A DNA stretch of 64,000 nt from CAVVVS01 sp963751355 (GTDB lineage: Bacteria; Bacteroidota; Ignavibacteria; Ignavibacteriales; Ignavibacteriaceae). The position numbers and the translations under genes are program-made. The notes under the pieces were generated by a model that worked only from the letters and a program-made list of their open reading frames with translations, made no database searches and was not told the origin of the DNA. Shown here in pieces: positions 27,948-37,928 of this stretch (positions are counted from its first letter, which is position 1; each line of letters begins with the position of its first letter). Location: positions 1-64,000 of the forward strand of contig CAVVVS010000001.1 of NCBI GenBank assembly GCA_963751355.1. Reading direction: 5' to 3'.

Positions 27948-29087
27948 ATGAAAAAATTCAATATATTTTATCTCTTATCACTTTTATTAATAATTTCAGC
28001 TTCGAATGCATCATTCGCGCAAAACCAGGAAAAACAAAAGATACAATATTTCCAGATGGAACCGCTCAATGACAGTTTGTTTATCAAAATTCAAAAAGAA
28101 GTATTTATTGAACCGCCTGATCCCAAAGCCGAAATTATTGTTGACCTCAGAGATCCAAATAATCAAACCGTTTCCATAAAAGGTACGTTGTATCCTTTTT
28201 TAGCATTTAGTCCGGAAACAAGAGCAAAAATAATTACTTACCCATTTAAACTCGATCTGGCTAACAATATTACTTTTACAAGTGTATTCACAAGTGTATT
28301 TGATAAAATGAGTTTTCGTAAACTATTTTCGCCTCCAACCGAGTATGAAATTTCATCTACTTTAGGATATATAAATCCATTTCTGCAACTATTTGGAGGC
28401 GAACGTTTCGGTATTCCGATTAAAGGAGATTTGGGACTTTCTTTCGGCACAGGTACGCCATATTCAAGTCCGCTGGAAACCAATTTTGTTGAAGCAGATT
28501 TTCATATTCTGGGCTTCTCAGGCGGTATCATAAGTTCCGTTGACGCTCTTACGCAAATAAAAAAAGTAAATAATCAAAATAACTTATATGTAACAAACGG
28601 CTTTCAATTATCTTATGTTATTCCTTTCGGAAACTTCTTAAAATTCGGTTATATGAAAATCACGCAAAAGCCATCGGCTACACAACTGTTAGAATATCAT
28701 AAATATGATACTCTGGGATACACAGCAAAAGTTCTTGACGGTTCCTATATAAATTGGGAATTGAGATACCCTGTTAGCTTTTTGGGATCTACCCGGGGCA
28801 AATTTTATGTTGCTCGATATCTCAATGAGTGGCATTTGGGTTATACAGGCAGAGAACTTTCATTAGCAAGCAGTACTTTTGACTTTAGTTTTGATGCTAT
28901 GCCGAAGAGTGATATTCGCCAACCTCAATATACAGCAAGTATTCTAGTTCAAAAATTTGCAAGCGATTGGGCATTTAGCGCACTGGCGCTGGGTCCATCA
29001 GTTACTCTCTCTAGAACAAATAGCGGAAAATTCGGATTAATCTCCATCTTTCTTAATGTAAGATTAAAAGTAGGTACTTCCCTGTAA
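27948..29087 (+). CDS. Predicted outer-membrane barrel protein, third gene of the envelope operon
   Basis: 379 residues with a clear signal peptide (about 1-25, ending SFAQ). The N-terminal part (about 30-100) is a small soluble-looking domain starting FIEPPDPKAEIIVDLRDP. The rest alternates hydrophobic and polar residues in strand-length blocks rich in Gly and aromatic residues and ends FLNVRLKVGTSL, as expected for an outer-membrane barrel. No family was recognised. It follows the periplasmic protein after 26 bases. Together the three products could span both membranes, with this one as the outer-membrane partner. Confidence 0.65.
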   Translation: MKKFNIFYLLSLLLIISASNASFAQNQEKQKIQYFQMEPLNDSLFIKIQKEVFIEPPDPKAEIIVDLRDPNNQTVSIKGTLYPFLAFSPETRAKIITYPFKLDLANNITFTSVFTSVFDKMSFRKLFSPPTEYEISSTLGYINPFLQLFGGERFGIPIKGDLGLSFGTGTPYSSPLETNFVEADFHILGFSGGIISSVDALTQIKKVNNQNNLYVTNGFQLSYVIPFGNFLKFGYMKITQKPSATQLLEYHKYDTLGYTAKVLDGSYINWELRYPVSFLGSTRGKFYVARYLNEWHLGYTGRELSLASSTFDFSFDAMPKSDIRQPQYTASILVQKFASDWAFSALALGPSVTLSRTNSGKFGLISIFLNVRLKVGTSL

Positions 29088-29096
29088 AAAGATGTG

Positions 29097-29133
29097 GGAA
29101 TATCCTGCTCTAGTAGTTACATCAGGATATTCC
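29097..29133. terminator. Hairpin between the envelope operon and pgl
   Basis: A perfect 11-base stem, GGAATATCCTG (29097-29107) with CAGGATATTCC (29123-29133), and a 15-base loop. It lies 9 bases after the stop of the barrel gene and 26 bases from the stop of pgl, which converges. On the minus strand it runs into CACATCTTTTTAC, a fair T-run for pgl. On the plus strand there is none. Confidence 0.7.
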
Positions 29134-29159
29134 TCCATTAACCGTATCACGAATATATG

Positions 29160-29885
29160 TTACAAAAACGAAGCGGCATCTTTATCTACTATCCATTCTA
29201 AAATTCCGTCCTCAGGCTTAATTGCAGAAGCAGGATAACCCTTACTTCTGGGAAAGCGCTTAATAATTTCTGATAGTATCTTTGCTTTCTTTTTACCGGT
29301 TACGATGAAGCTAATCCTTTTTGCATTATTTATTACTTGTGTGGTTAAAGATATTCTTTTTTGTGCCGTTTCCGGATGTGAAGAAACTCCGCAAAAATTG
29401 GAATATACAAAAATAAAATTCTGATCCGGGAAAATAGATGCGGTATGTCCGTCGTTACCAAGACCTAACAATATCCAATCAAACACGGGGAATCGGTTCT
29501 CATCTAAAGGAAGGGACTCTTCAATTTCTTTGGCATATCTTATTGCTTCCTCGTTATGGTTAGCTTCGCCTTTTATCCGATGTATATTTTTCTGCATTAT
29601 CGAAATATGATCAAGAAGCAATCGCTTTGTCATTCCATAATTACTGTCGGAATTTTCGGGTGGTACACACCTTTCATCACACCAAAACATATTTAATTTG
29701 TCCCATTGTATAGTATCTTTAAAAGGCGAACGGCTCAACCTGCTGAAAAATACCTCAGGCGTACTTCCCCCCGATACGGAAAGAAAAAATTTATCTTTTG
29801 ATTTATTAATTGCTTCTCTTAATCTTTCTGATGTATTTTTGGCTAATTCTTCGGGTGAATTATATATAGTAACGTTATCATTCAT
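29160..29885 (-). CDS. pgl: 6-phosphogluconolactonase
   Basis: Hydrolyses 6-phosphogluconolactone in the oxidative pentose phosphate pathway. The 241-residue protein has the NagB/DevB-type fold with the usual motifs: LSVSGGSTPEVFFSRL near the start, FWCDERCVPPENSDSNYGM in the middle and LLGLGNDGHTASIFP, whose His is catalytic. Length is normal. No glucose-6-phosphate dehydrogenase or gluconate dehydrogenase gene is adjacent, so the pathway is split across the genome. Confidence 0.95.
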   Translation of the reverse strand: MNDNVTIYNSPEELAKNTSERLREAINKSKDKFFLSVSGGSTPEVFFSRLSRSPFKDTIQWDKLNMFWCDERCVPPENSDSNYGMTKRLLLDHISIMQKNIHRIKGEANHNEEAIRYAKEIEESLPLDENRFPVFDWILLGLGNDGHTASIFPDQNFIFVYSNFCGVSSHPETAQKRISLTTQVINNAKRISFIVTGKKKAKILSEIIKRFPRSKGYPASAIKPEDGILEWIVDKDAASFL

Positions 29886-30344
29886 GACAAACCAAAATTA
29901 TTTTTTATCTGTAAAAAAGTAATCTTTTTAATATCTAGATGCAGAGGTTAAGATCACAAGATTGATTTTTTAAAGGATCTTTTTCAATAATGAACTGCAG
30001 CAAATCGCTTACATTAAAAAATCACTTCAAAATATTTTTGATGATAATTAACTTTACTCTGGAATCATGTGAATTAAATCTTGTTATAATTACTATACTA
30101 GGATTAGATTGTATTGATCAATTTTTTTTACAATTATTTAATATCTACTGCCAAAGATATCACTTTGCTGGAGTTAACGAAATAGTCAAATATTTTTTTA
30201 TACACTTAAGCCGTGTTCTATTTCATATTAGGTAAAAATTTTTTCCCTTGTAAAAAATTGATTTAATATTTCACTAAATTTGTTAGTGGGATTAAATTAT
30301 AATTCACACACCTTAAATTAAAAATGAAATATAATTAGAAGCGT
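29886..30344. other. Intergenic region, no gene seen
   Basis: A divergent 460-base space between pgl (minus) and a membrane-protein gene (plus). An 81-codon open frame at 29990-30235 has no ribosome site and a composition of random AT-rich sequence, so it is not called. Promoters for both flanking genes should lie here but none is convincing. Confidence 0.45.
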
Positions 30345-31115
30345 ATGAAACAAGCTATAATACTTTGGTTCGGAGCTATTGTCGTTACTATCATTGTTGG
30401 GTATCTGCAAAGTACGTTAAGTACGGAATATCCTGCGATGGCGAAGGTAGATGTTGGAGGTCAATATATTTCTTACATCTTTGATAAGGTTTACCATGGA
30501 AACGACGGTTATAAAATTTGGATCGAACCCCAAGTTAAAAATATCTCCGGATTTCTTCAATGGAGAGATCAGGGTGAAGATTCAACGTGGAACAATGAAA
30601 CATTAGTAGATTCAAATGGAATATTTATTGCTGAAATTCCCCCACACCCGCCGTTAAGTAAAGTTGAGTACCGGGCAAAGATTAATTATATAGGAAAAGA
30701 ATATATTTTGCCGCAGACAAATTTTGTAACACTTGAATTTTTCGGCAGAGTGTCTCCCCAAATATCAATGTTTTATTTTTTAACTTTGATGGGCGGGATA
30801 CTTTTAGCGGCAAGGACAGGCTGGGAGTATTTTCATGACAAGCCGAGAAACCGTACTAAGATGTACACAATATTTACCGCTTTCTTTTTTTTCTGTTTTA
30901 CTTTTGCATTCTGTCCCATAAAAAGGACTTATGAATTAAATGCTATTGGTTCAAATGCGGTTCCGTTATCGTCAATTTTTCCGATTTTTTCCGTGCTTCT
31001 ATTTCTTATTTGGGTTGTCACCCTTGTTCTAGTTTTTAATACGAAGAAGACCAAATTATGGGGAGCTATCGGAGCACTTGCTACCATGGCAGTTTTTCTG
31101 ATTAGCGGTCTATGA
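30345..31115 (+). CDS. Membrane protein of unknown function with an extracytoplasmic domain
   Basis: 256 residues with about five membrane helices (5-22, 140-157, 173-190, 212-231, 238-256). Between the first and second lies a 110-residue beta-rich domain (about 30-135), probably periplasmic, with a Trp/Asp-rich stretch (FLQWRDQGEDSTW). A single Arg/Lys-rich cytoplasmic loop (HDKPRNRTK) follows helix two. No family was recognised. It is followed 139 bases later by a YceI gene on the same strand. Its Trp/Tyr content is compatible with a sensor or electron-transfer protein, but that is a guess. Confidence 0.75.
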   Translation: MKQAIILWFGAIVVTIIVGYLQSTLSTEYPAMAKVDVGGQYISYIFDKVYHGNDGYKIWIEPQVKNISGFLQWRDQGEDSTWNNETLVDSNGIFIAEIPPHPPLSKVEYRAKINYIGKEYILPQTNFVTLEFFGRVSPQISMFYFLTLMGGILLAARTGWEYFHDKPRNRTKMYTIFTAFFFFCFTFAFCPIKRTYELNAIGSNAVPLSSIFPIFSVLLFLIWVVTLVLVFNTKKTKLWGAIGALATMAVFLISGL

Positions 31116-31254
31116 GAATTTTCTTCAGAAATATAAATAACCCGTATGCGCGTAATCAAAATCATATAATCTGAGTCTGCTCATTCTGTTTGAAGTAATT
31201 CGGAGACGCTTACAATAAAATTTATTTGGTTCACAGACATTTTTAGTTAAAACT

Positions 31255-31827
31255 ATGATAAAGAGGATATTAGTATTTTCATTTTTATTGTTCGTATCTC
31301 ATATTTTCGCACAGCAGTTAGTGACAGATCATTCTTTGCAAAGTAATATAAGATTTTTTGCTAAGGCTACTTTCGGAAATTTTGAGGGTACTACAGATGC
31401 GGTTTACGGCACTATCTATTTAAACAATGACAATTTGGTTCCAAAGGACTCTTTAAATTTCTATGTTTATCTGGATTCAATTGATACGGGGATCGGTTTA
31501 AGGAACAGCCACATGCGTGAAAAATATTTAGAAACATATAAATATCCAATAGCTAAATTTAGAGGTAATGTTGTATCCGCTGATTCCATTTCTACATTAG
31601 AAAGCAGCGTATTTGTAAATGGATTCTTTTTACTTCACGGAGTAAAAAGGACAATGTTGATAAACGGAAAATTTTTTAAATACGGCAGAGTTTATAAAAT
31701 AATTTCTTCGTTCAATATAAAACTTTCTGATTATGAAATTGAACAGCCTTCATTTCTCTTTAACAAAGTTGAAAACAACATACTGGTCGATATGATCATT
31801 TACTTGAAGCGTAAAAATTTGAATTGA
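31255..31827 (+). CDS. YceI-like periplasmic lipid-binding protein
   Basis: A 190-residue YceI-family lipocalin-like protein; family members bind polyprenoid or amide lipids in the periplasm. It has a signal peptide (about 1-20, ending IFAQQ), then the typical opening in which a hydrophobic DHS-x-L strand is followed by ATFGNFEGTTDAVYGTIYLN. The conserved LDSIDTGIGLRNSHMREKYLETYKYPIAKF block is clear. Length is normal. It is probably transcribed with or after the upstream membrane-protein gene, though the 139-base gap allows its own promoter. Confidence 0.85.
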   Translation: MIKRILVFSFLLFVSHIFAQQLVTDHSLQSNIRFFAKATFGNFEGTTDAVYGTIYLNNDNLVPKDSLNFYVYLDSIDTGIGLRNSHMREKYLETYKYPIAKFRGNVVSADSISTLESSVFVNGFFLLHGVKRTMLINGKFFKYGRVYKIISSFNIKLSDYEIEQPSFLFNKVENNILVDMIIYLKRKNLN

Positions 31828-31856
31828 ACTTAAAAATAATCATTGATGTACAGTGT

Positions 31857-34652
31857 CTATTTTAGCAGGATAAGTTGTTTAGCATCTGAAAATTTTCCCT
31901 GATTATCGATATAATCAGCTTCCAATTTATAAAAATAAATCCCGCTGGAAAGCCCTGCACCATTGAATTCAACTTCGTAAAAGCCGGATTGTTTTTCTGA
32001 CGATACAAGTGTCTTAATTTTTTTCCCCAAAATATCATAAACCTTTAGTGTAACATATGCTGTTCTGCCTATTTGAAAATCAATTTTTGTTGCAGGATTA
32101 AAAGGATTGGGATAATTCTGGAAAAGCCTAAAATTTTTAATACTGCTGACATCATTAGTTACATCATTTACAATCAAACCATTTGCTGATAATTGATAAC
32201 TGCTGTCCGGATTTGTTTTTATTTGAATAAACAAAATATTCTTTACATCGTCATAATAAAAGCCTGAAATTTCTGATCTTAAATTATCAAACGAGGTTCT
32301 GTTAATCAGCAATTTTTCGTTGCACTTTACTTCAGAAGGTTTGTCGAAAACGAGATGAATCTCCGCCAAATAAATTCTAGCAGCCTGTTTCCCATTATAC
32401 ATTCCGGTTGAGGTACCAATATTAACATTAATTTGTTCATTTCCTTGCGATCCGTTTACTTCCTGAGAAAAGATTGTTTTCGCAAAACTGCCCTTTTGAT
32501 AGTCAAGCGTTGATCCGTCATCCTCATAAAGTGAAAAAGATGTTTTCTCCTTTGATGATGGATATATTCTTAAAATCAACGTGTCGAGTGGAAATTCATT
32601 AGAATAATCCATCACTTGCTGCATTGGAATGATGCTTCCTGTTTTAACAAACAAAGGCAGTTTATCCAGTGGAGTCTGTACGGTAATATTTTTGCCTCCG
32701 TAATAAACCTTATCAGAAAAAAAATCGACCCATTTCCCTTGCGGCAGAAAAAAAGATTTACTTGTCTGTCCCTGATTAACAACAGGTGAAACCAGAAAAT
32801 CGTCTCCCCACATGTATGATGAACTATTATTATATAAATTATTATCATCGGGATAATCGAAAAACAACGGACGTGCTAGCGGCATACCCGTAAAATAGTT
32901 TTCATATGCCATTGTATAGATGTAAGGTAAAAGCTGATATCGAAGCTGAATATATATTTTTGCAATTGTTTCCGCCTCATAACCATATCCCCAGGGTTCG
33001 GTGGGCTGAACAACTCCATGCGCTCTTGTAATCGGACAAAAAGTACCGTACTCCATCCAGCGAACATAAAGCTCCGGTGTTGTTGTACCGCAGCAGAATC
33101 CTCCTATATCCGAATTGTGATAAGCTAAACCCGACATACCCATATTCAGCAGCATCGGAAGCTGAACAGCTAATCCCCCAAAAGCTTTTCCAACATCACC
33201 AGACCACGGAATAACACCGTATCTTTGAATTCCCGCATATCCCGATCTGGTTAAGTTGAACAATCTTTGATTTGGACTATATTGTTTAAAACCATTAAAA
33301 ATTGTTTTAGCCCAAAGCAAATTGTAAATGTTATGAATTTTATTTCTGTTTCCCATATAAAAATTCATACCGGAAAAATCTTTTTCCGGTTCGCCCAGAT
33401 CTGTCCATAATCCGGCAACTTCCAATCCCATAAAGTTTATATATTTATTCCAAAACCATTTTTGCGCTGTCGGGTTTGAAATATCAAGCAATGCTGCATT
33501 GCAGCCTTCGCATGACCACCAATTGCTTATGGTGTAGGTCTTGCCGTTATTATCTTTAGCAAAATAACCGTCAGCGGATGCCTCGGAATAATTACTTGAA
33601 CTTTCAACAAAATATGGTTCGGTAATAGTAATTGTCTTAATCCCCTGGCTGTAAAAGTTATCCATCATTTGATAAGGATTAGGAAAATTTGTCTGATCCC
33701 ACTGGAGATCTCCCATATTTTTATACCAGTATAAATCAAGTACAATTGCATCACAAGGAATATGTTTCAAACGCATTATTCTAACCATATCTTCAGCTTC
33801 ACTTTGATTTTTGTATCCGTACTTTGACTGGATATAACCGAAAGCCCATCTAGGAGGTAAAGGTTGTCTTCCCGTAAGCCATATATATTCTTTCAATTGC
33901 TTTTGAACTGAAGAAGCTACAATTAAATAATACGAAATTTCTCCTCCTTCAGCTGTATATGAAAATTCGGAAGGATCGGAATTTCCAAGATCAAATTTAC
34001 CCGGATATGTATCTTCAAAATATAATGCATATCCTTTGGGATCAGCAATAAAAGGTATATTTATGTTCATCTCCGAGAGCGGATATGTATAGCCGCCTTG
34101 TTGATGATTGAAACTGTCGAAAGCCATTCCTCTTTTATCGAGGTCGGTTCCCCTCTCCCCGGTTCCGTAGAAATGATCGCCGGAAGTTAAGTTAAAATTA
34201 AGGACACGATTTATTCCGTCTGCTGCAACTCCGCCGCTTTTAGGTTCTGAAAGTAATAATTTTCCCTCTGTTGAATAGTAGGACACTCTCAAAGGATATT
34301 TACTGCAAACAATTTTTATTTCAGGTGAGTTTATGACTAATTCTGAATCACTGTTATTTACAACCGGTTTTATACCATCCGAAGTATCCCGGATAACTAC
34401 AAATGACGAATCAAATTTAGTTGTATCAGTGGGAAGAAAATCTACCCGTAATATATCCGGTTTATAAAAGACAAATTTAAGTGAGGATGAACCTGCAGAA
34501 ACCCGCACAGTTTTACCCTCAATTTTGTAGGAAGAAAAATTTCCGAGATAGGTTTGAGAAAAGGTTGGTTTGACTGAAAGAAAGATTATATAAGAAAGGA
34601 AAACAAATACTATTTTTATTTTAACATGATTCAAGATATTCACCATAATCAA
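31857..34652 (-). CDS. Secreted GH31 alpha-glycosidase with T9SS type A sorting domain
   Basis: A 931-residue secreted glycoside hydrolase. Order: signal peptide (about 1-33), N-terminal beta-sandwich, GH31 barrel (about 250-610) with the nucleophile region LWTDLGEPEKD (Asp near 415) and the acid/base region PWSGDVGKAFGG (Asp near 482), and C-terminal beta domains (VSPVVNQG, LYEDDGST). The final 80 or so residues are a sorting domain starting NYPNPFNPATKID and ending QLILLK. GH31 enzymes act on alpha-glucosides or alpha-xylosides; the substrate is not clear. The T9SS domain predicts transport across the outer membrane and cleavage of the tail. Confidence 0.92.
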   Translation of the reverse strand: MIMVNILNHVKIKIVFVFLSYIIFLSVKPTFSQTYLGNFSSYKIEGKTVRVSAGSSSLKFVFYKPDILRVDFLPTDTTKFDSSFVVIRDTSDGIKPVVNNSDSELVINSPEIKIVCSKYPLRVSYYSTEGKLLLSEPKSGGVAADGINRVLNFNLTSGDHFYGTGERGTDLDKRGMAFDSFNHQQGGYTYPLSEMNINIPFIADPKGYALYFEDTYPGKFDLGNSDPSEFSYTAEGGEISYYLIVASSVQKQLKEYIWLTGRQPLPPRWAFGYIQSKYGYKNQSEAEDMVRIMRLKHIPCDAIVLDLYWYKNMGDLQWDQTNFPNPYQMMDNFYSQGIKTITITEPYFVESSSNYSEASADGYFAKDNNGKTYTISNWWSCEGCNAALLDISNPTAQKWFWNKYINFMGLEVAGLWTDLGEPEKDFSGMNFYMGNRNKIHNIYNLLWAKTIFNGFKQYSPNQRLFNLTRSGYAGIQRYGVIPWSGDVGKAFGGLAVQLPMLLNMGMSGLAYHNSDIGGFCCGTTTPELYVRWMEYGTFCPITRAHGVVQPTEPWGYGYEAETIAKIYIQLRYQLLPYIYTMAYENYFTGMPLARPLFFDYPDDNNLYNNSSSYMWGDDFLVSPVVNQGQTSKSFFLPQGKWVDFFSDKVYYGGKNITVQTPLDKLPLFVKTGSIIPMQQVMDYSNEFPLDTLILRIYPSSKEKTSFSLYEDDGSTLDYQKGSFAKTIFSQEVNGSQGNEQINVNIGTSTGMYNGKQAARIYLAEIHLVFDKPSEVKCNEKLLINRTSFDNLRSEISGFYYDDVKNILFIQIKTNPDSSYQLSANGLIVNDVTNDVSSIKNFRLFQNYPNPFNPATKIDFQIGRTAYVTLKVYDILGKKIKTLVSSEKQSGFYEVEFNGAGLSSGIYFYKLEADYIDNQGKFSDAKQLILLK

Positions 34653-34950
34653 TAATTCGATATTGGTAAATTAAATCATTCACATTTGAGATAAAAATGA
34701 TTTACTCGTCATGTTCTAATATACATACTTACAATCTATAATTGAATTCCAACATAATCCTTACAATTGTACATTAACTCTTACAAGTTTTAAGATTTAA
34801 TATGGTTTCTGAAGGCTGGAATTAAAAATATTGTACTTTTTCAATTGCAAATCGACAGACCAATTAATATCTAAAATCTATGTAGATGATTGACTTTGGT
34901 TAATTCGAGTTTTCCCTTAAAGACATTAATAGGAAACACATGTCTGTAAA

Positions 34951-35712
34951 TTATTCCAGACTGCGAATCACTTGCTTATGTATTCCCGGAGAAGCGGCTA
35001 TAATACTATCACCTTTAACCGGATCATTGCCATGATAATCAGAAATAACGCCTCCAGCACCTTTAATTATTGGGATGAGTGCCATCTTATCCCAATCCGA
35101 CATAACTGGATCTATCATGATATCTGCAAATCCCGTCGACAACAAATAGTACCCATAACAATCTCCCCAATTTCTGTAAAGCTTAACCTCCCTGATCAAT
35201 TTGTTAAACTTTTCTAGATCCTGATATTTTTCAACATTTAAATGATCCGTTGTTAATAGTACAGCATCATTTATATTTTTACATTCGCGAACCTTAACTA
35301 TATCTCCGTTTAATCTGGTAAGTTTATTATCGCCAATCAAGAATTCATTTAGGATAGGTTGATTGATTACTCCTAATACCGGTTCACCGTTTTTTAATAG
35401 GGCTATGAGAGTTCCAAAGCTTACCGCCCCACATATAAAACTTTTTGTACCATCTATTGGATCCAGTACCCATTCATATTCGGCACCTTCATTATAGTTT
35501 CCGAACTCCTCGCCCAAAATTCCGTGCCCGGGAAATTCGCGCATTATTTCTTCACGCATTATTTCCTCGGCTTCCCTATCAGCTATTGTAACAGGGGAGT
35601 CGTCGTGTTTTAGGTCTACTGATATTTGCGTTCTAAAATAGCTTGCGATAATTCTGCCGCTTAAATCTGCCAAATGCTGCATAAAAAGTTTGAATTCTTC
35701 ATTTTCTTGCAT
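34951..35712 (-). CDS. Inositol monophosphatase family phosphatase (possible histidinol-phosphatase)
   Basis: A 253-residue Mg-dependent phosphatase of the inositol monophosphatase family. The metal-binding motifs are intact: GEEFGNYNEG, WVLDPIDGTKSFICG and the late SDWDKMALIPIIKGAGGVISD. The spacing and the sequence around TKSFICGAVSFGTLIAL resemble the HisN type of histidinol-phosphatase. No histidine gene is nearby, so inositol-phosphatase or nucleotide-phosphatase roles remain open. It stands alone, with about 300 bases on either side. Confidence 0.85.
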   Translation of the reverse strand: MQENEEFKLFMQHLADLSGRIIASYFRTQISVDLKHDDSPVTIADREAEEIMREEIMREFPGHGILGEEFGNYNEGAEYEWVLDPIDGTKSFICGAVSFGTLIALLKNGEPVLGVINQPILNEFLIGDNKLTRLNGDIVKVRECKNINDAVLLTTDHLNVEKYQDLEKFNKLIREVKLYRNWGDCYGYYLLSTGFADIMIDPVMSDWDKMALIPIIKGAGGVISDYHGNDPVKGDSIIAASPGIHKQVIRSLE

Positions 35713-36073
35713 CTTGCTTTCCGGTTATTCGTAATTAAATTTTTTCAATTATTTATTCCCGCAAAGTTAATAAAAGGAGTGCATATTGGAAATATAGGAT
35801 AACACATATTTAGAACTTAGTATGAATTACTATTTTATTTGGGAAAAAAGCTTTTTCATTTAACAATAATTATCAGGAGCCGTTAAGTGTGTATACTCTG
35901 ATAAATTCACAAATATTCTTTGTTCTCCAGCGTGTCTTTTTTATAAAAAGCTTTGCTATGCGGGTTACGATCGGATTTATGTTGGTTTCTGCATTTATTA
36001 TAAATGATGAGTCGTGTGATTATTTCTCAAAATGTGATTAGAATAAGAGCGGAAAGGTTCTATAGACTTGCCC
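35713..36073. other. Intergenic region, no gene seen
   Basis: A 360-base space between the IMPase-family gene start and the end of the YifB gene, both on the minus strand. A small AAAAAGCTTTTT palindrome is present but no convincing terminator or gene. Nothing else was recognised. Confidence 0.45.
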
Positions 36074-37612
36074 TCAGTGCTGCCACAACTGTCTATCTAA
36101 ACTTCGATACTGTATTGCTTCACTTATATGCTGCGGCAAAATATTTTCCGAATACTCCAGATCTGCAATAGTTCTGCTGACTTTCAAAATTCTATCGTAT
36201 GCCCGGGCTGATAATCCGAGCTTAGTCATTGCCATTTTTAGCAATTCAGCTCCGGCGGAATCGAGTTTGCAATATTGCCTGACTTCCTTAGAGCCCATAT
36301 CTCCGTTATTATAAATATAAGAGACGTCGGAATATCTTTCATACTGAACCTGTCTGGCTTTGATTACTCTTTCACGCACTACAGAAGATGATTCACTTTT
36401 TGTTTCTGCTGAAAGTTCTTTATACTTTACTGCCGGCACTTCAATATGAATATCAATTCTATCGAGCAGCGGACCGGATATTTTTGCCATGTACCTTTGA
36501 ATTTGCGGTGGAGCGCAGGTGCACTCTTTATTCGGATCAGTAAAATAACCGCACGGACAAGGATTCATAGCAGCCGCAAGCATAAAATTGGCGGGAAACT
36601 CGAGTGATAATTTTGAACGGCTCACTGTCACGCGTGAATCTTCAAGCGGCTGACGCAACACTTCCAAGACATTTTTTTTAAATTCAGGAAGTTCATCCAA
36701 GAACAAAACCCCGTGATGTGCAAAAGAGACTTCACCCGGTCTGGGAAATGATCCGCCTCCTACGAGCGCCGCATCAGACACCGTGTGGTGAGGACTACGG
36801 AATGGCCTTTCCGTAATGAGTGCTTGATCTTTAGGATTTATTCCGGCAACAGAATGAATTTTCGTCGTCTCCAATGCCTCGTTAAAAGTCATCGGTGGAA
36901 GTATGGTCGGAATTCTTTTTGCAAGCATTGTCTTTCCGGATCCGGGAGGCCCTATCATCAATATATTATGTCCGCCGGCAGCGGCTACTTCAAGTGCACG
37001 TTTTACATTTTCCTGTCCTTTTACGTCCGAAAAATCAAGATGATAACTATTTACGTTTGCAAAAATGTCTTCTTTGTTTGTAACAATTTTTCCTTTGCCG
37101 TTACCGGTATTTAAAAATTCTATAACCTCTCCGAGGCTATCTATTCCGTACACATCAATACCATCAACGATAGAAGCCTCCTTCGCCGATTCGGCAGGCA
37201 AAATAATTCTTTTTAGTCCTTTCTTTTTAGCTTCAACCGTAATTGGTAAGGCACCTTTTATTGACCGCAGTTTCCCGTCAAGTGAAAGTTCACCTAACAG
37301 CACCGATTCCTCCAATAATTTATTATCTACCTTCTCGGTAGCAGCCAATAAACCTATTGCAATCGGAAGATCGAATGCACTTCCCTCTTTTTTAATGTCC
37401 GCCGGTGCAAGATTTACGGTGATTTTTCGTTTAGGAAATTCAAAGCTGCTGTTTTTAATTGCAGCGGTCACTCTCTCGCGGCTTTCTTTTACCGCATTAT
37501 CGGGCAGACCTACAATCGTAAATGCGGGAATTTGTTTCTCAACGTTTGTTTCAACTTCTACCAGGTAGGCATCTATTCCTACAGTAGCACTCGAATAAAT
37601 TTTAGCAAGCAT
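36074..37612 (-). CDS. YifB/ComM family AAA ATPase (Mg-chelatase-like)
   Basis: A 512-residue protein with a Lon-like N-terminal domain (about 1-170) and a MoxR/Mg-chelatase AAA domain. Walker A is GPPGSGKTMLAKR (about 218) and Walker B is VLFLDELPEF; a Cys-rich zinc-binding loop, CPCGYFTDPNKECTCAP, follows, then the C-terminal helical part. In Vibrio the homologue ComM is a branch-migration helicase for natural transformation. In most bacteria YifB is of uncertain role. Length is normal. No competence genes are adjacent. Confidence 0.93.
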   Translation of the reverse strand: MLAKIYSSATVGIDAYLVEVETNVEKQIPAFTIVGLPDNAVKESRERVTAAIKNSSFEFPKRKITVNLAPADIKKEGSAFDLPIAIGLLAATEKVDNKLLEESVLLGELSLDGKLRSIKGALPITVEAKKKGLKRIILPAESAKEASIVDGIDVYGIDSLGEVIEFLNTGNGKGKIVTNKEDIFANVNSYHLDFSDVKGQENVKRALEVAAAGGHNILMIGPPGSGKTMLAKRIPTILPPMTFNEALETTKIHSVAGINPKDQALITERPFRSPHHTVSDAALVGGGSFPRPGEVSFAHHGVLFLDELPEFKKNVLEVLRQPLEDSRVTVSRSKLSLEFPANFMLAAAMNPCPCGYFTDPNKECTCAPPQIQRYMAKISGPLLDRIDIHIEVPAVKYKELSAETKSESSSVVRERVIKARQVQYERYSDVSYIYNNGDMGSKEVRQYCKLDSAGAELLKMAMTKLGLSARAYDRILKVSRTIADLEYSENILPQHISEAIQYRSLDRQLWQH

Positions 37613-37928
37613 TTAATCCTTTGGGTAGTACTGATTTTTTTAAAGATAAGAAATTTTTTAGTAAAGCGAATACGATTTACTATTTTTTTTTGAATTTAAT
37701 TAATTTCGTAAGAATTGAAAATTCAGAGGTTAAATAAGTGTTAATGATTAAAAAAGTATTTTATATTTAAAAATATGCTGCTGTAGAAGAAATTAAAAAT
37801 TATTTCGGCAATAAAATCTTTTTAACGAGGAGAATTAATAATTATTTATAATTTATTACAGATTAATCAAAAGTATGAAAGTTATTGATATTTTCGTATT
37901 AAAATTACATCAAGGTCGATGTTCATTA
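37613..37928. other. Intergenic region, no gene seen
   Basis: A 316-base very AT-rich space between yifB and the end of a T9SS cargo gene, all on the minus strand. No reading frame, repeat or hairpin of note was seen. Confidence 0.45.

Noticed and set aside
29990..30235. 81-codon open frame between pgl and the membrane-protein gene
   Set aside because: No ribosome site, no domain and random-like composition.
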